From contig JAAUPS010000005.1 of the NCBI GenBank assembly GCA_012033015.1, positions 1-62,727 of the forward strand: 62,727 bases of DNA. The letters are read 5' to 3'. This stretch comes from Phormidesmis sp. RL_2_1. GTDB taxonomy: Bacteria > Cyanobacteriota > Cyanobacteriia > Phormidesmidales > Phormidesmidaceae. Made by a program: the position numbers and the translations under genes. The notes beneath the pieces were generated by a model, which saw only the letters and a list, made by a program, of their open reading frames with translations, ran no database searches and was not told where the DNA came from. Positions 52,048 through 62,328 of this stretch are shown one piece after another (positions within the stretch are counted from its first letter, which is position 1; every line of letters begins with the position of its first letter).

Positions 52048-53526
52048 TTATTGTAACGCGGCCTGCGATTTGAGAATATTGCCTAATATTTGCAGACCGC
52101 GCTCAGTCTCGGCGGCAGGTAAGGCAAAGTTGAGCCGCAAAGCCGGATAGCCCTGTTGCGGCGGGAAGAAAGCAGCCCCTGAGCCCACCAAAACTTTTTG
52201 GGCGGCGGCAGCTTGGCATATGTCGCTTAAGGCAAAGTTGTCGGGCAGTTGCAGCCATAAAAAAGTGCCTCCGGCAGGCACTGTCCAGGTGACAGCAGGC
52301 GGAAGATAACGGCTGAGCCCTTGAAGCATGATATCTCGACGTTCGCGATGCAAAATTCGCATGTGATTGAGCCGTCGGCGATAGTGGCCCGACGCTAAAT
52401 ACTCTTTAACAATCGCCTGAGAGGCGGCTGAAACATGAAAATCGTGCAGCAGTTTACGCTCAGTTAGGGCCTTACGATGATGCTCGGTAACGGCCATGTA
52501 GCCTACCCGTAGCCCCGGCATCAGCGTTTTAGAAAAAGTACCCACATAAATCACCTGCGCTTGGCTATCAAACGCTTTAATCGGCGGCGGGGTAACATCA
52601 AAACTCAGTGGTTCGTAGGCATTATCCTCTATGACCAAACAATCGTACTGGGCAGCGAGAGCCAACAGCTTTTGTCGATGCTCAACCGACGTGGTTATAC
52701 CCGTGGGATTATGCAGCGTGCTCATGGTGTAAATCAGCTTAGGGCGGTGACTGGCTAAATACTGAGCTAGCAGATCCAAATTCATCCCCTGCGGCGTCAT
52801 GGGTATGCCAATGATTTGGGCCCCCCGCTGTTGCAGACTTGAAAGAAAACCGTGGTAGGTCGGCGCTTCTACCACGACCCAGTCACCCGGCTGCACCCAG
52901 TATTCGACCAAAAGAGAAAGTGACTGCATAGAGCCACTGGTGACAATAAGATTCTCACAAGACACTTCTAAACCTTGTTGAATCAGAATTTGAGCGATAT
53001 GCTGGCGCAGATTCAGATCGCCTTGGGGATGCCCCAGATCAAAGAAAGTGGGGGCCTCTTTCATGGCACGGCGGGCAATTCGCTGGAGATCTTCTAGCCC
53101 GCTGGGCGGCGGAAAGCCTAAGCCAAAGTCGATGCAGTCTGGCTGGGTGTGCGATCGCAGCGAAGCCGCGTAGATTTTGGGGAAATCGTTGATGCTATGG
53201 GTAGGGATGATAACGGCTTGGGCAGGGTTAAAAGCAGAAGGCAGTAGCGGCTTTTGTGGGGCACTCACGCGCGCTTCCGGCGGATTAATAAAGTAGCCTG
53301 CACCTTGCTTGGCTCGCACCAGCCCATCCGCTTCGAGCACACTATAAGCCTCTAAAACAGTGAGTTTATTCACCTGGACGGTATGGGCCAAGGTGCGAAT
53401 AGAAGGCAGTTGGGCATGGGGCAATAGGCGACCAGTGTGGATGAGGTGCCCAATGCGATTACGTATTTGCAAATAAATCGGTGTTTTCGCCTGACGATCC
53501 AAAGGAATCTTCATCTTGAGCGCCAA
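52048..53526 (-). CDS. MocR/GntR-type PLP-dependent aminotransferase-like regulator
   Basis: GntR wHTH QIRNRIGHLIHTGRLLPHAQLPSIRTLAHTVQVNKLTVLEAYSVLEADGLV plus aminotransferase fold with GTFSKTLMPGLRVGY. Confidence 0.9.
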   Translation of the reverse strand: MALKMKIPLDRQAKTPIYLQIRNRIGHLIHTGRLLPHAQLPSIRTLAHTVQVNKLTVLEAYSVLEADGLVRAKQGAGYFINPPEARVSAPQKPLLPSAFNPAQAVIIPTHSINDFPKIYAASLRSHTQPDCIDFGLGFPPPSGLEDLQRIARRAMKEAPTFFDLGHPQGDLNLRQHIAQILIQQGLEVSCENLIVTSGSMQSLSLLVEYWVQPGDWVVVEAPTYHGFLSSLQQRGAQIIGIPMTPQGMNLDLLAQYLASHRPKLIYTMSTLHNPTGITTSVEHRQKLLALAAQYDCLVIEDNAYEPLSFDVTPPPIKAFDSQAQVIYVGTFSKTLMPGLRVGYMAVTEHHRKALTERKLLHDFHVSAASQAIVKEYLASGHYRRRLNHMRILHRERRDIMLQGLSRYLPPAVTWTVPAGGTFLWLQLPDNFALSDICQAAAAQKVLVGSGAAFFPPQQGYPALRLNFALPAAETERGLQILGNILKSQAALQ

Positions 53527-53798
53527 AGAAGGTGCCCTTTTAGCCTATCGGATTTTTCAAACCGCCCTCTAGTACAGTTATCAGAACTTTAGCTAGACCA
53601 CTTTTAATCATCGAACTGTTCTAGTCAAAGTTCTTCAAAGCGTACCTTCCGAGTAACGCGTCGTAGCAGCCATAGTAAAAGCGCCGTGATATTCAACCTC
53701 AGCATGATCCTCAACCTCAGCGATATCACACCCAAAAGACACCCTAGACCATACTCCATCAGACCATACGCCATCAGACCATACGCAAGACAGAGGCA

Positions 53799-54140
53799 AT
53801 GACCATCATGAATTCTCCTTTTTCTTCTGGTTCACTAGAAGCAGAATTTCAGCAGGTGGTACGTCAAGGCTCATGGGCACGAGACTCACGAGCTGCAAAG
53901 ACGACACACCCACAAACACTCATCCCTCAGCCTAGCAAGGGATTAGAATCATGGCTAAAGCAATTAGGCAAACATATCGTTGATTTTCTCACTGGCCAAC
54001 CGACGCTTGCCATTCGCCCACAACAACTTGCGACCGGGCAAGTTCAATGGATTGTCTTCAATCCCCACGATAATAGCCGTCATGTGTTCACTTCTGAGCA
54101 GGCACTGCGAGCTTGGCTGGAGGCACGGTACTATCAATAA
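53799..54140 (+). CDS. Hypothetical protein
   Basis: 113-aa ORF, no family recognised. Confidence 0.5.
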   Translation: MTIMNSPFSSGSLEAEFQQVVRQGSWARDSRAAKTTHPQTLIPQPSKGLESWLKQLGKHIVDFLTGQPTLAIRPQQLATGQVQWIVFNPHDNSRHVFTSEQALRAWLEARYYQ

Positions 54141-54233
54141 TGCTCAGCTAGCACGGCTTAACTGGCACGGCTTAACCCATCAGCGCCCATCATTCAGACC
54201 TAGCAGATCAAGCCTTTCGGAGATAATGTGACG

Positions 54234-55121
54234 ATGGAAATCACCATAACGCAGGTAGATGCGTTCACTCATAAACCTTTTGCGGGCAATCCTGCGGCGG
54301 TGTGTGTGACGTCTGAGCCGTTATCTAATGAGCTGATGCAGGCGATCGCACTAGAAATGAATCTCTCTGAAACTGCTTTTTTGTATCCCATAGCCGGGGG
54401 ATACCATCTCCGGTGGTTTACCCCCCATATCGAAGTGGATCTGTGCGGTCATGCTACATTAGCAAGCGCCCACGTGCTCTGGAGCGAAGGCCATTTAGCC
54501 AATGGCGAAACCGCTCGATTTAACACCCGCAGTGGCTGGCTTAGCGCCACCCAACAAGACGGTTGGATTGCAATGAATTTTCCACTTCAACCTGTTCATA
54601 CAGCCCAAGCCATACCAGCGTTAATCAAGGCTCTTTTCAGCCAGGAGAACGGCAACCAAGATAGCGGCAACCAAGAGAACATTCGCGCTGTCGCTAAAAA
54701 TGACACCAACTATCTGATCGAGCTATGCTCCGAACAAGCGCTACGTGACCTACAGCCAGACTTCAGTGCAATGAGTCAATTACCCGTCCAAGGGGTGATT
54801 GCTACAGCCAAAGCAGAGCGTGAACCAGTTGATTTTGTCAGTCGCTACTTTGCACCTGTAGTCGGCATCAATGAAGACCCAGTGACCGGTTCAGCCCATG
54901 CCTCACTTACACCCTACTGGCAAGCAAAATTGGGCAAGTCCGCCATGCTAGCGCATCAGGTATCGGCCAGAGGCGGTGTGATTCGAGTAGAGATCATATC
55001 AGCGGCAGAAATAGCGCCCGGTGAGGCGGCTGGCAAAACAACAACAGAAGATCGCGTCAGTATCAGCGGTCAGGCTGTGACCCTGATGCAAGGAACACTA
55101 TTTGTTGCGAATTATCAATAA
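54234..55121 (+). CDS. PhzF-family protein
   Basis: QVDAFTHKPFAGNPAAVCV; LSETAFLYP; FTPHIEVDLCGHATLASAHVLW; EDPVTGSAHASLTPYW. Confidence 0.92.
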   Translation: MEITITQVDAFTHKPFAGNPAAVCVTSEPLSNELMQAIALEMNLSETAFLYPIAGGYHLRWFTPHIEVDLCGHATLASAHVLWSEGHLANGETARFNTRSGWLSATQQDGWIAMNFPLQPVHTAQAIPALIKALFSQENGNQDSGNQENIRAVAKNDTNYLIELCSEQALRDLQPDFSAMSQLPVQGVIATAKAEREPVDFVSRYFAPVVGINEDPVTGSAHASLTPYWQAKLGKSAMLAHQVSARGGVIRVEIISAAEIAPGEAAGKTTTEDRVSISGQAVTLMQGTLFVANYQ

Positions 55122-55263
55122 ACCAGTCGAATTAGTGTAGCAAATATCACACTTTGTAGTCTTAAACCGTCTCAAGACATACATTTTCATGACAATAGAA
55201 AGTGCTATTTGTGACCTAGTACTTTTTTTAGACCCAGCGGGACTATGCCGTCAGGGTGTTGCC

Positions 55264-56703
55264 ATGTCTTTTAAAGGATACGATCCGGGTGATTTTTATG
55301 ATGAGCTGTTTACTGAATCGGGCACGCCTCGTCCCGAAGCGGCAGTTCTCATTGAGCGGATTGAGTCACTGTCCATGGAAAACCTAATGCTGCGTCAGCA
55401 GGCCGCCCAAAACACCCTGTTCAAAATGGGCGTGACATTTAATGTGTACAGTGATGCCCAAGGTGCAGAAAAGGTTTTCCCTTTTGATGTGGTTCCTCGG
55501 ATTATTTCTGGTAGAGATTGGCAGTGGTTAGAACAGGGCTTACAGCAAAGAATCATTGCCCTGAACTGCTTTTTAGATGATATTTACAATGAGCAAAAAA
55601 TTATTGCCGATGGGATTATTCCACGGGCGACGGTAGAATCGGCATCTGGTTTTTTGCCGCCTTGCAAGGGGCTAAAGCCGCCTCAAGGGGTCTGGTGTCA
55701 CATTACCGGCACCGATTTGGTGCGTGATCGCCAAGGCAGTTGGTACGTCCTTGAAGATAATCTACGCTGCCCGTCAGGCGTTTCCTACGTGCTCGAAAAT
55801 CGCACGGTGATGAAAAGCTCTTTTCCCAGCCTATTTGAAGCACTGGATATCAAGGCTGTTGATGACTATCCGGGGCAGTTGCTAGAAACGCTGCGAGGGC
55901 TAGCACCAGACAATATTAGCGATCCCATGGTAGTGCTGCTGACACCTGGTTCGTTTAATTCTGCCTATTTTGAGCATTCTTTTTTAGCGCAGCAAATGGG
56001 TATCACCTTGGTCGAAGGCTGCGATCTGGTGGTGGATGATGGCTATGTGAAAATGCGCACCACCAAAGGGCTGTGCAAAGTCGATGTGATTTACCGACGG
56101 ATTGATGATGACTTTATTGATCCGATGGTGTTTCGAGCTGATTCGATGTTGGGCGTGCCCGGTCTGATGGAGGTATACCGCCAAGGCCGAGTAGCCATTG
56201 CAAATGCACCGGGCACTGGCATTGCAGACGACAAACTCGTCTATGCCTACGTTCCGCAAATGATTCGCTACTACCTAGATGAAGAACAGATTATCCCCAA
56301 CGTACCTACTTACTTTTGTGAAGATGAAAAACAACAAGCGCACATCCTGGCCAATTTAGATTCGCTAGTCGTCAAAGCAACCGATGCCTCCGGTGGATAT
56401 GGCATGTTGATTGGCAGCCAATCTTCCAAAAAAGAACAAGACGAGTTTGCTCAAAAAATTAAAACCAATCCTCGCGGCTACATTGCCCAGCCGACCCTTT
56501 GCCTCTCGCGCGTACCAACATTGATCGATCACTCTTTTCAAGGACGACACGTCGATTTGAGGCCCTTCATTTTATATGGCCAAGAAAAAACCCCTTACGT
56601 CAATCCCGGCGGCCTCACCCGCGTCGCCTTAAAAGCAGGCTCACTCGTCGTCAACTCATCCCAAGGCGGCGGCAGCAAAGACACTTGGGTCGTCAATACC
56701 TAA
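55264..56703 (+). CDS. Circularly permuted ATP-grasp protein (start 55264 or 55189)
   Basis: YDPGDFYDELFTESGTPRPEAAVLIERIESL; GTDLVRDRQGSWYVLEDNLRCPSGVSYVLENR. Confidence 0.9.
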   Translation: MSFKGYDPGDFYDELFTESGTPRPEAAVLIERIESLSMENLMLRQQAAQNTLFKMGVTFNVYSDAQGAEKVFPFDVVPRIISGRDWQWLEQGLQQRIIALNCFLDDIYNEQKIIADGIIPRATVESASGFLPPCKGLKPPQGVWCHITGTDLVRDRQGSWYVLEDNLRCPSGVSYVLENRTVMKSSFPSLFEALDIKAVDDYPGQLLETLRGLAPDNISDPMVVLLTPGSFNSAYFEHSFLAQQMGITLVEGCDLVVDDGYVKMRTTKGLCKVDVIYRRIDDDFIDPMVFRADSMLGVPGLMEVYRQGRVAIANAPGTGIADDKLVYAYVPQMIRYYLDEEQIIPNVPTYFCEDEKQQAHILANLDSLVVKATDASGGYGMLIGSQSSKKEQDEFAQKIKTNPRGYIAQPTLCLSRVPTLIDHSFQGRHVDLRPFILYGQEKTPYVNPGGLTRVALKAGSLVVNSSQGGGSKDTWVVNT

Positions 56704-56757
56704 CGCCTTTCCCTTGCCCTATTGCCTCTTTCCCTCTCTCCTTTCTAAAAATCTCCC

Positions 56758-57750
56758 ATGCTCAGCCGCGTCGCCGATTCTATCTACTGGCTTAACCGCT
56801 ACATTGAGCGGGCCGAAAATGTTGCTCGATTTGTTGAAGTCAATCTCAATCTTTTGATGGATAATCCGGTGGGTGTTACCCAACAGTGGGAGCCCTTAAT
56901 TGCAGTGACTGGCGATCGCGATCTTTTTGCAACACGCTATGGCGAAGCGACCTCCCACAACGTCCTTAACTTTCTCACCTTTGACAGCCAATCGCCCAAT
57001 TCGATCCGCTCTTGCGTGCGTGCGGCCCGAGAAAATGCCCGTTCTGTACGCGAGACCATTTCTTCAGAAATGTGGGAGCAAATCAATGCTTTTTACCTGA
57101 TGGTGGAAGCTGCCGCCACTGATAAGCCCGATGATATTCGAGAGGTGTATGACTTTTACGCCCAAGTCAAAATGGCCAGCCATCGCTTTGTTGGGGTGAT
57201 GAATGCCACAGCTTCTTGGAATGAAAGCTGGCATTTTGGCCAGCTCGGGCGGCTGCTAGAGCGTGCGGATAAAACCAGCCGAATTTTAGATGTTAAATAT
57301 TTTTTGCTGTTACCTTCGGTCAAAGCGGTAGGCTCACCGTTAGACAATCTGCAGTGGATCTCGTTGTTGAAGTCCGCGAGTGCCTATGAGATGTATCGTA
57401 AAGTAGAGCACACCATATCACCGACTAGCGTGGCCAGATTTTTGATTTTTGATCCTCACTTTCCGCGCTCGATTAAGTTTTGCCTATGTCGCGCGGAAGA
57501 ATCTCTGCGAAAAATTGCAGGCACCGATGAAACGCAGACGCTGCCAAGCGAAAGGGCGTTGGGCAGGGTGCGTGCTGAGCTAGAGTACGTGACGTTTGAG
57601 GAGATATTTCAGCAGGGGCTGCACGAGTTTTTGGATAACTTACAGCTTCAGATCAATCAGGTGGGCGATCGCATCTACACTGACTTCATTGCCATGCCGC
57701 CTTCTGTGCCGCTCTCTACTGCACTCCCTGTTGTCAGCGGCCAGGAATAG
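56758..57750 (+). CDS. Alpha-E domain protein
   Basis: MLSRVADSIYWLNRYIERAENVARFVEVNLNLL. Confidence 0.92.
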   Translation: MLSRVADSIYWLNRYIERAENVARFVEVNLNLLMDNPVGVTQQWEPLIAVTGDRDLFATRYGEATSHNVLNFLTFDSQSPNSIRSCVRAARENARSVRETISSEMWEQINAFYLMVEAAATDKPDDIREVYDFYAQVKMASHRFVGVMNATASWNESWHFGQLGRLLERADKTSRILDVKYFLLLPSVKAVGSPLDNLQWISLLKSASAYEMYRKVEHTISPTSVARFLIFDPHFPRSIKFCLCRAEESLRKIAGTDETQTLPSERALGRVRAELEYVTFEEIFQQGLHEFLDNLQLQINQVGDRIYTDFIAMPPSVPLSTALPVVSGQE

Positions 57751-57759
57751 CCCCTACGT

Positions 57760-58653
57760 ATGCACTACTGCATTAACCATAAAACAGCCTACCGCTACAG
57801 CGCACCTGTCACGCTAACCCCCCACCTATTGCGGCTGTGTCCTCGCAGTGACGGGGCACAGTGGCTCCACAAGTTCGAGAGCACGATTTCGCCTGAACCC
57901 ACTGAGCAGACTTATTTTTTAGATGCCTATGGGAATACCTGTTTGCAGGTTACTTTTGGTGCGCCTTTGGCAGAGATGGTCATTCACACGGTCAGTGAGG
58001 TCAGCACGACCCGCCACAATCCGTTTGACTATATCGCTGAGCCTTGGGCGGTGCAGTTTCCAATTGACTATCCCAGCGGGCTGGTGAGTCAACTACGGCC
58101 TTACTTGGAGTGGCCTTTAGGGTGGGGGGCTGATGATGCGATCGCACCTGAAGTGATTCATTTAGCGCAATCGATGATCCAAGAGGCAAATGGCAATGTG
58201 GGCTATTTTTTAACGCGATTGGTGCAACTGATTCCGCAGCAATGTGACTATCAGCAACGCTTGCACGGCCCGCCCTACGCAGCGGCGATCACACTCCAGC
58301 AAAAATCTGGCACCTGTCGAGATTTTACCGTGCTCTTTATGGCAGCTTGCCGCGCCGTTGGGCTAGCGGCCCGGTTTGTCAGCGGCTATCAAGAAGGTGA
58401 CTTAGAGCAGGGGTGTCATGATTTGCACGCTTGGGCAGAAGTCTACATTCCCGGCGGCGGCTGGCGGGGATTTGACCCGACGTTAGGCTTGGCTGTAGGT
58501 GACCGACATGTTGCGATCGCGCCGCCGTTGCGCCTCATCAAGCAGCACCAGTATCAGGCACCCTTAAACCAGGGCAAATCGTCCAAACAACCTTGGAAAG
58601 CGACATCAGCGTCAAGCTTCAATCATAAACACGCAAAAGTCTGGTCACCTTAA
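57760..58653 (+). CDS. Transglutaminase-like family protein
   Basis: KSGTCRDFTVLFMAACRAVGLAARFVSGY; HAWAEVYIPGGGWRGFDPT. Confidence 0.92.
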   Translation: MHYCINHKTAYRYSAPVTLTPHLLRLCPRSDGAQWLHKFESTISPEPTEQTYFLDAYGNTCLQVTFGAPLAEMVIHTVSEVSTTRHNPFDYIAEPWAVQFPIDYPSGLVSQLRPYLEWPLGWGADDAIAPEVIHLAQSMIQEANGNVGYFLTRLVQLIPQQCDYQQRLHGPPYAAAITLQQKSGTCRDFTVLFMAACRAVGLAARFVSGYQEGDLEQGCHDLHAWAEVYIPGGGWRGFDPTLGLAVGDRHVAIAPPLRLIKQHQYQAPLNQGKSSKQPWKATSASSFNHKHAKVWSP

Positions 58654-58786
58654 ATCTGGCCATCTTAAAACTAGCCACCTTGAAACTAGCCGCTAATTTT
58701 TTTAACAGAATCAAAGGAATAAGTCCCTGTGATACCCTTGATTAAGTAATCGCCTACTTCAAAGTTACCGCTTTGGAGCGATTTTT

Positions 58787-58860
58787 CGGGATGTGGCGCA
58801 GTTTGGTAGCGCACTTCGTTCGGGACGAAGGGGCCGTGGGTTCGAATCCCGCCATCCCGA
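58787..58860 (+). tRNA. tRNA-Pro (anticodon CGG)
   Basis: CGGGATG...CATCCCG acceptor, CTTCG-TTCGGGA-CGAAG anticodon arm, GTGGGTTCGAATCCCGC T-arm. Confidence 0.95.
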
Positions 58861-59346
58861 TTTAGCTAAAACCCAATATACACAAGCGTTTTGGGTTTCA
58901 CCTGAAGACTTCCAAGCCTCTGATTCCTGCTGGCAGAGCCTAACGAGATTAGGTGCTTTTAGCCGTTTTTAGCGCTAATATTGGTAGGAAAATTGGTAGG
59001 ACGATGAGTAAATCATTTCCCAAGCCGACTACTGCTGGACGGACCTCTTCAGCTAGCCAGCTAGCTAACAATGGGCTTGTCAAAATCGAAAATGACGACG
59101 GTAGATTGCGCCTTCGGTTTAGCTATGGTGACAAGCGCTATGCGATGGCCATCGGCCTGCCCGATTCTGCCATCAACGACTCGTCGCTCAGAAAAAGGCA
59201 TCCCAAATTGAGCTAGACATTGGCTACGGCAATTTTGACCCGACGCTAAAGCGGTATAAACCGCCGAAGGGCGGGAAAAAGGCTTCCGAAGCACAGGTAG
59301 CTGGTCTATTCCAAAAGTTCATGCAGGAACAGACGAAAGCAAAAGG

Positions 59347-61087
59347 GGGTACCAGCTTAAGCCGGGAAAACTTCTGCGTATAAGGATTTCGGCTGATGTG
59401 ATTTAGACGACCTGCGAGGCATAGGCAACTCACCGACATGCGTCAGCGTCCATTCAAATACATCAGGGAAATTGTGCCCGAACAGGCGCTGTGCCGCGGT
59501 CGTGCCATCGTCTCGTTTAAGGTCAAAATTATGAATAATAGTGAGTCCACTGAGCGACTGTTCAGAGAACCCACGACGAGCGTGATGGAGCTTAGATAGA
59601 TAGCCATTGCGGCCCTCAACCGCTGAGGAGGTGCGTTGATACTTGGCACAGAATTCTCGACACCAGAGCACCCATCGCGCTCGTTGAGAATCTTCCAGTT
59701 CTAGGGTGAGGTCGTGCTCAAGGAGTCGGTCAAACGCATCGCTAGCCGCGTCCTGGTAGCGCCTTTTGAGCAAGGGTTGTCGGGTTTTATCAGACTGCTG
59801 TGTCCAATAGACCCAAGGCAGTAAGGCGCTGAGCACCCAGTTGCGAACCGCCACATCTTGGGTTTGGCCATCGAGGCAGGGTCACCCATTGCTGCCAAGC
59901 CTCAATCGCTTGAGTAAACGAAGTAATCTGCGCTTCAAAGCTGTCAATTGCCGGTTGCGCTTTTTGTGCGCCATAAGTCGGGGCGAGATTCCATAGGCGC
60001 TGTAAGGGGGAGGCTAAGTGAGTGAGAAGTGCCCTTTGGGTTTGCCATTGCAGGCTATCGAGGGTAAACGGATGGATCGTTTGGCTGATGTGCTCAAGCG
60101 CTTCGTGGTAGGTTTGTTCGTCTTGTTGTACCTGTTGTAGCGCTGCTTCGTTGTTCTCTATCAACGCTTGTAATGGCTTTCTGTCAGCATCCTTACGGCT
60201 CTTGTTGAGTTGTTGTCGAAGCTTGTCTTGCTGCTTATTCAGCGCCGCTACCTGCTGTCCGAGTGAGCGGCCCATCGGCTGACCTAAAGCTTGCAGGGCA
60301 TGAAACAAATCGGCGACACTGACACAGCCTAATCCTGATACGGCCAGCTTCACTAGGGCTCTGGCACCATCGCTAACCAGATAATGGCACTGCCAGGAAC
60401 TGCTCTGCCACCACCGGTTTACCTGTTCCATCCAGGTGGCGTAGGTGCGGTTCTCGCATTCGGTTTCGATAAAAATATAGCCACTGCTCAGTTCTAGCAG
60501 CACTAGTACCGGCAGTCCGAAAAAGGTTTCGTCGGCCCCAACACAGATACCCTGACCTTCGGCAGGTACGCAGTGCTCTGCTTGGGCTCTCTCGTAGTCC
60601 ATCACCGCTCGGTTCATACGTTGCTTGAGTTGGCGCAGCGCACTGGCCGAACTCGCCACATGCGTATTCAAGTGCATTGCACAGATGAACTCCGATAGAC
60701 TCTCGGCGCCCACCCCTTGCTTGATGCCAAAGTAGTATACGGTGCCGAATACCAGCCGTGCCAGCCACTGACTGCCTGCTGCAGTCTCCCAAAAGCTCGA
60801 TTCTGGGTACTGGTTGCGGCGCCTTATGGCCTGTCGATGACGATGGACGCTGCTTTTACTGATACCGGTCGTGACGGCGATCTTTCTGAGCGTCTGTCGT
60901 ACATTCGCTTCGACACAAGCGGCAACTTTCTGGCCCCGCTCTCTTATACTGATCATCATGTACCCTTGTTTTCAACTTGTTAGGGTGACGATACATGGCT
61001 CTGGGCTTTGCCGCAGAGCTTTTTGTTTGACGTGCTTATTGATACGTCCTTGATAAGCACTTTTTGTCCCGCATTCAGTTGCTACCC
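59347..61087 (-). mobile_element. DUF6399-type insertion sequence, 1741 bp, TSD GCAAAAGG
   Basis: TIRs GGGTACCAGCTTAAGCCGGG / rc GGGTAGCAACTGAATGCGGG; identical 8-bp flanks GCAAAAGG at 59339-59346 and 61088-61095; transposase ORFs 59790-60959 and 59357-59854 (frameshifted). Confidence 0.88.
59357..60959 (-). pseudogene. Transposase of the DUF6399-type IS, frameshifted near 59880
   Basis: HTH-like SKSSVHRHRQAI...VGADETFFGLPVLVLLELSSGYIF...LVSDGARALVK...; C-terminal part in another frame: VRNWVLSALLPWVYW...SSAVEGRNGYLSKLHHARRGF. Confidence 0.8.
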
Positions 61088-61198
61088 GCAAAAGGACTGG
61101 AAAAAGGTAGTCTTTGCCGCTACGACGCTGTGTAGTGACCCCCAAATTTAGGACAGCGCTGAGAGAGAGTAAGCTGTAGTCCATAGGGGGCAAGTATC

Positions 61199-61498
61199 AT
61201 GTCAAACAAGCAAAGAAATTACAGTAGCGAATTCAAGGCGAAAGTCGTCTTGGAGGTCGTTAGCGGCCAGCGCAGCGTCAGCGAGGCGAGTCGAGCCCAC
61301 AAGGTTCATTCATCCGTGATCAACCGCTGGCGTAACGAATTTCTTAAACAGGCTCATTTGGCCTTTGGTGGGAAAGGTGTGGGAGAAGATTCAGCCGAGC
61401 GCATAGCAGAGCTAGAGCGGATGATAGGGCGCTTAACGATGGAGCTAGCGGTGGCAAAAAAAGCTTCCGAGTTGTGGAGCCTGAGCGGAAGCGAATGA
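61199..61498 (+). CDS. IS3-family transposase OrfA
   Basis: NYSSEFKAKVVLEVVSGQRSVSEASRAHKVHSSVINRWRNEFL HTH. Confidence 0.9.
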   Translation: MSNKQRNYSSEFKAKVVLEVVSGQRSVSEASRAHKVHSSVINRWRNEFLKQAHLAFGGKGVGEDSAERIAELERMIGRLTMELAVAKKASELWSLSGSE

Positions 61499-62328
61499 TG
61501 ATTGAACAGCTCAAAGGCGAGTATCCAATCGAGGTGATCTGCGAGGTGATTGGCTACAGTCGCAGTCGCTACTACTATCAGTCCAGGGCGGACAAGCCAT
61601 CAGCAGAGGCGGTGTTGAAAGACGCGATCATTAATGTGGCGGGCCGCTATCCAACCTATGGCTACCGACGGATGACGAAGCAATTGCAGCGAGAGGGCTG
61701 GAATGTCAATCACAAGCGTATCAGTCGTCTGATGCGGGAACTGGGACTGTTGGCCAAAAAACGGGTGAGGCGCAAACGAACGACCAACAGTGTTCATGGC
61801 TACAAGCGCTACCCAAACTTGGTAAAACAGCTGGTGGTCGTTCGCCCAGAGCAGGTGTGGGTAGCAGACATCACCTACATCCGCTTAAAAGAGGAGTTTG
61901 TGTATTTGGCCGTGCTGATGGATGTCTTTACACGCAGTATCCGAGGCTGGCATTTGGATAGAACGATGGAAAAGAGTCTGACCATAACCGCCTTAGAGAA
62001 AGCCTTTGAGCGTTATGTTCCAGAGATTCATCATTCAGATCAAGGCGTTCAATATGCTGCCAATGACTATGTCAGAATGTTGGAGGATAAAGCCATAGAA
62101 ATCAGCATGGCTGGAGTGGGCAAAGCCTATGAAAACGGCTATGCTGAGCGACTGATGAGAACGATCAAAGAGGAAGAAGTTGATTTGTCGGAGTATCGCA
62201 ATTTTAATGAGGTGTATGAGAGAATAGAAGCGTTTTTAGAGGAGGTGTATATGAAGAAAAGAATTCATTCCTCTTTGAGCTATTTGACGCCTAGTGAATT
62301 TGAAGCAAAGTGGAGGGAGGAGCAGTAA
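61474..62328 (+). CDS. IS3-family transposase OrfB (DDE integrase core)
   Basis: VWVADITYIRLKEEFVYLAVLMDVFTRSIRGW...HHSDQGVQYAANDY...NGYAERLMRTIKEEEVD; A7G slippery site at 61456-61463 in the OrfA/OrfB overlap. Confidence 0.92.
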   Translation: MEPERKRMMIEQLKGEYPIEVICEVIGYSRSRYYYQSRADKPSAEAVLKDAIINVAGRYPTYGYRRMTKQLQREGWNVNHKRISRLMRELGLLAKKRVRRKRTTNSVHGYKRYPNLVKQLVVVRPEQVWVADITYIRLKEEFVYLAVLMDVFTRSIRGWHLDRTMEKSLTITALEKAFERYVPEIHHSDQGVQYAANDYVRMLEDKAIEISMAGVGKAYENGYAERLMRTIKEEEVDLSEYRNFNEVYERIEAFLEEVYMKKRIHSSLSYLTPSEFEAKWREEQ

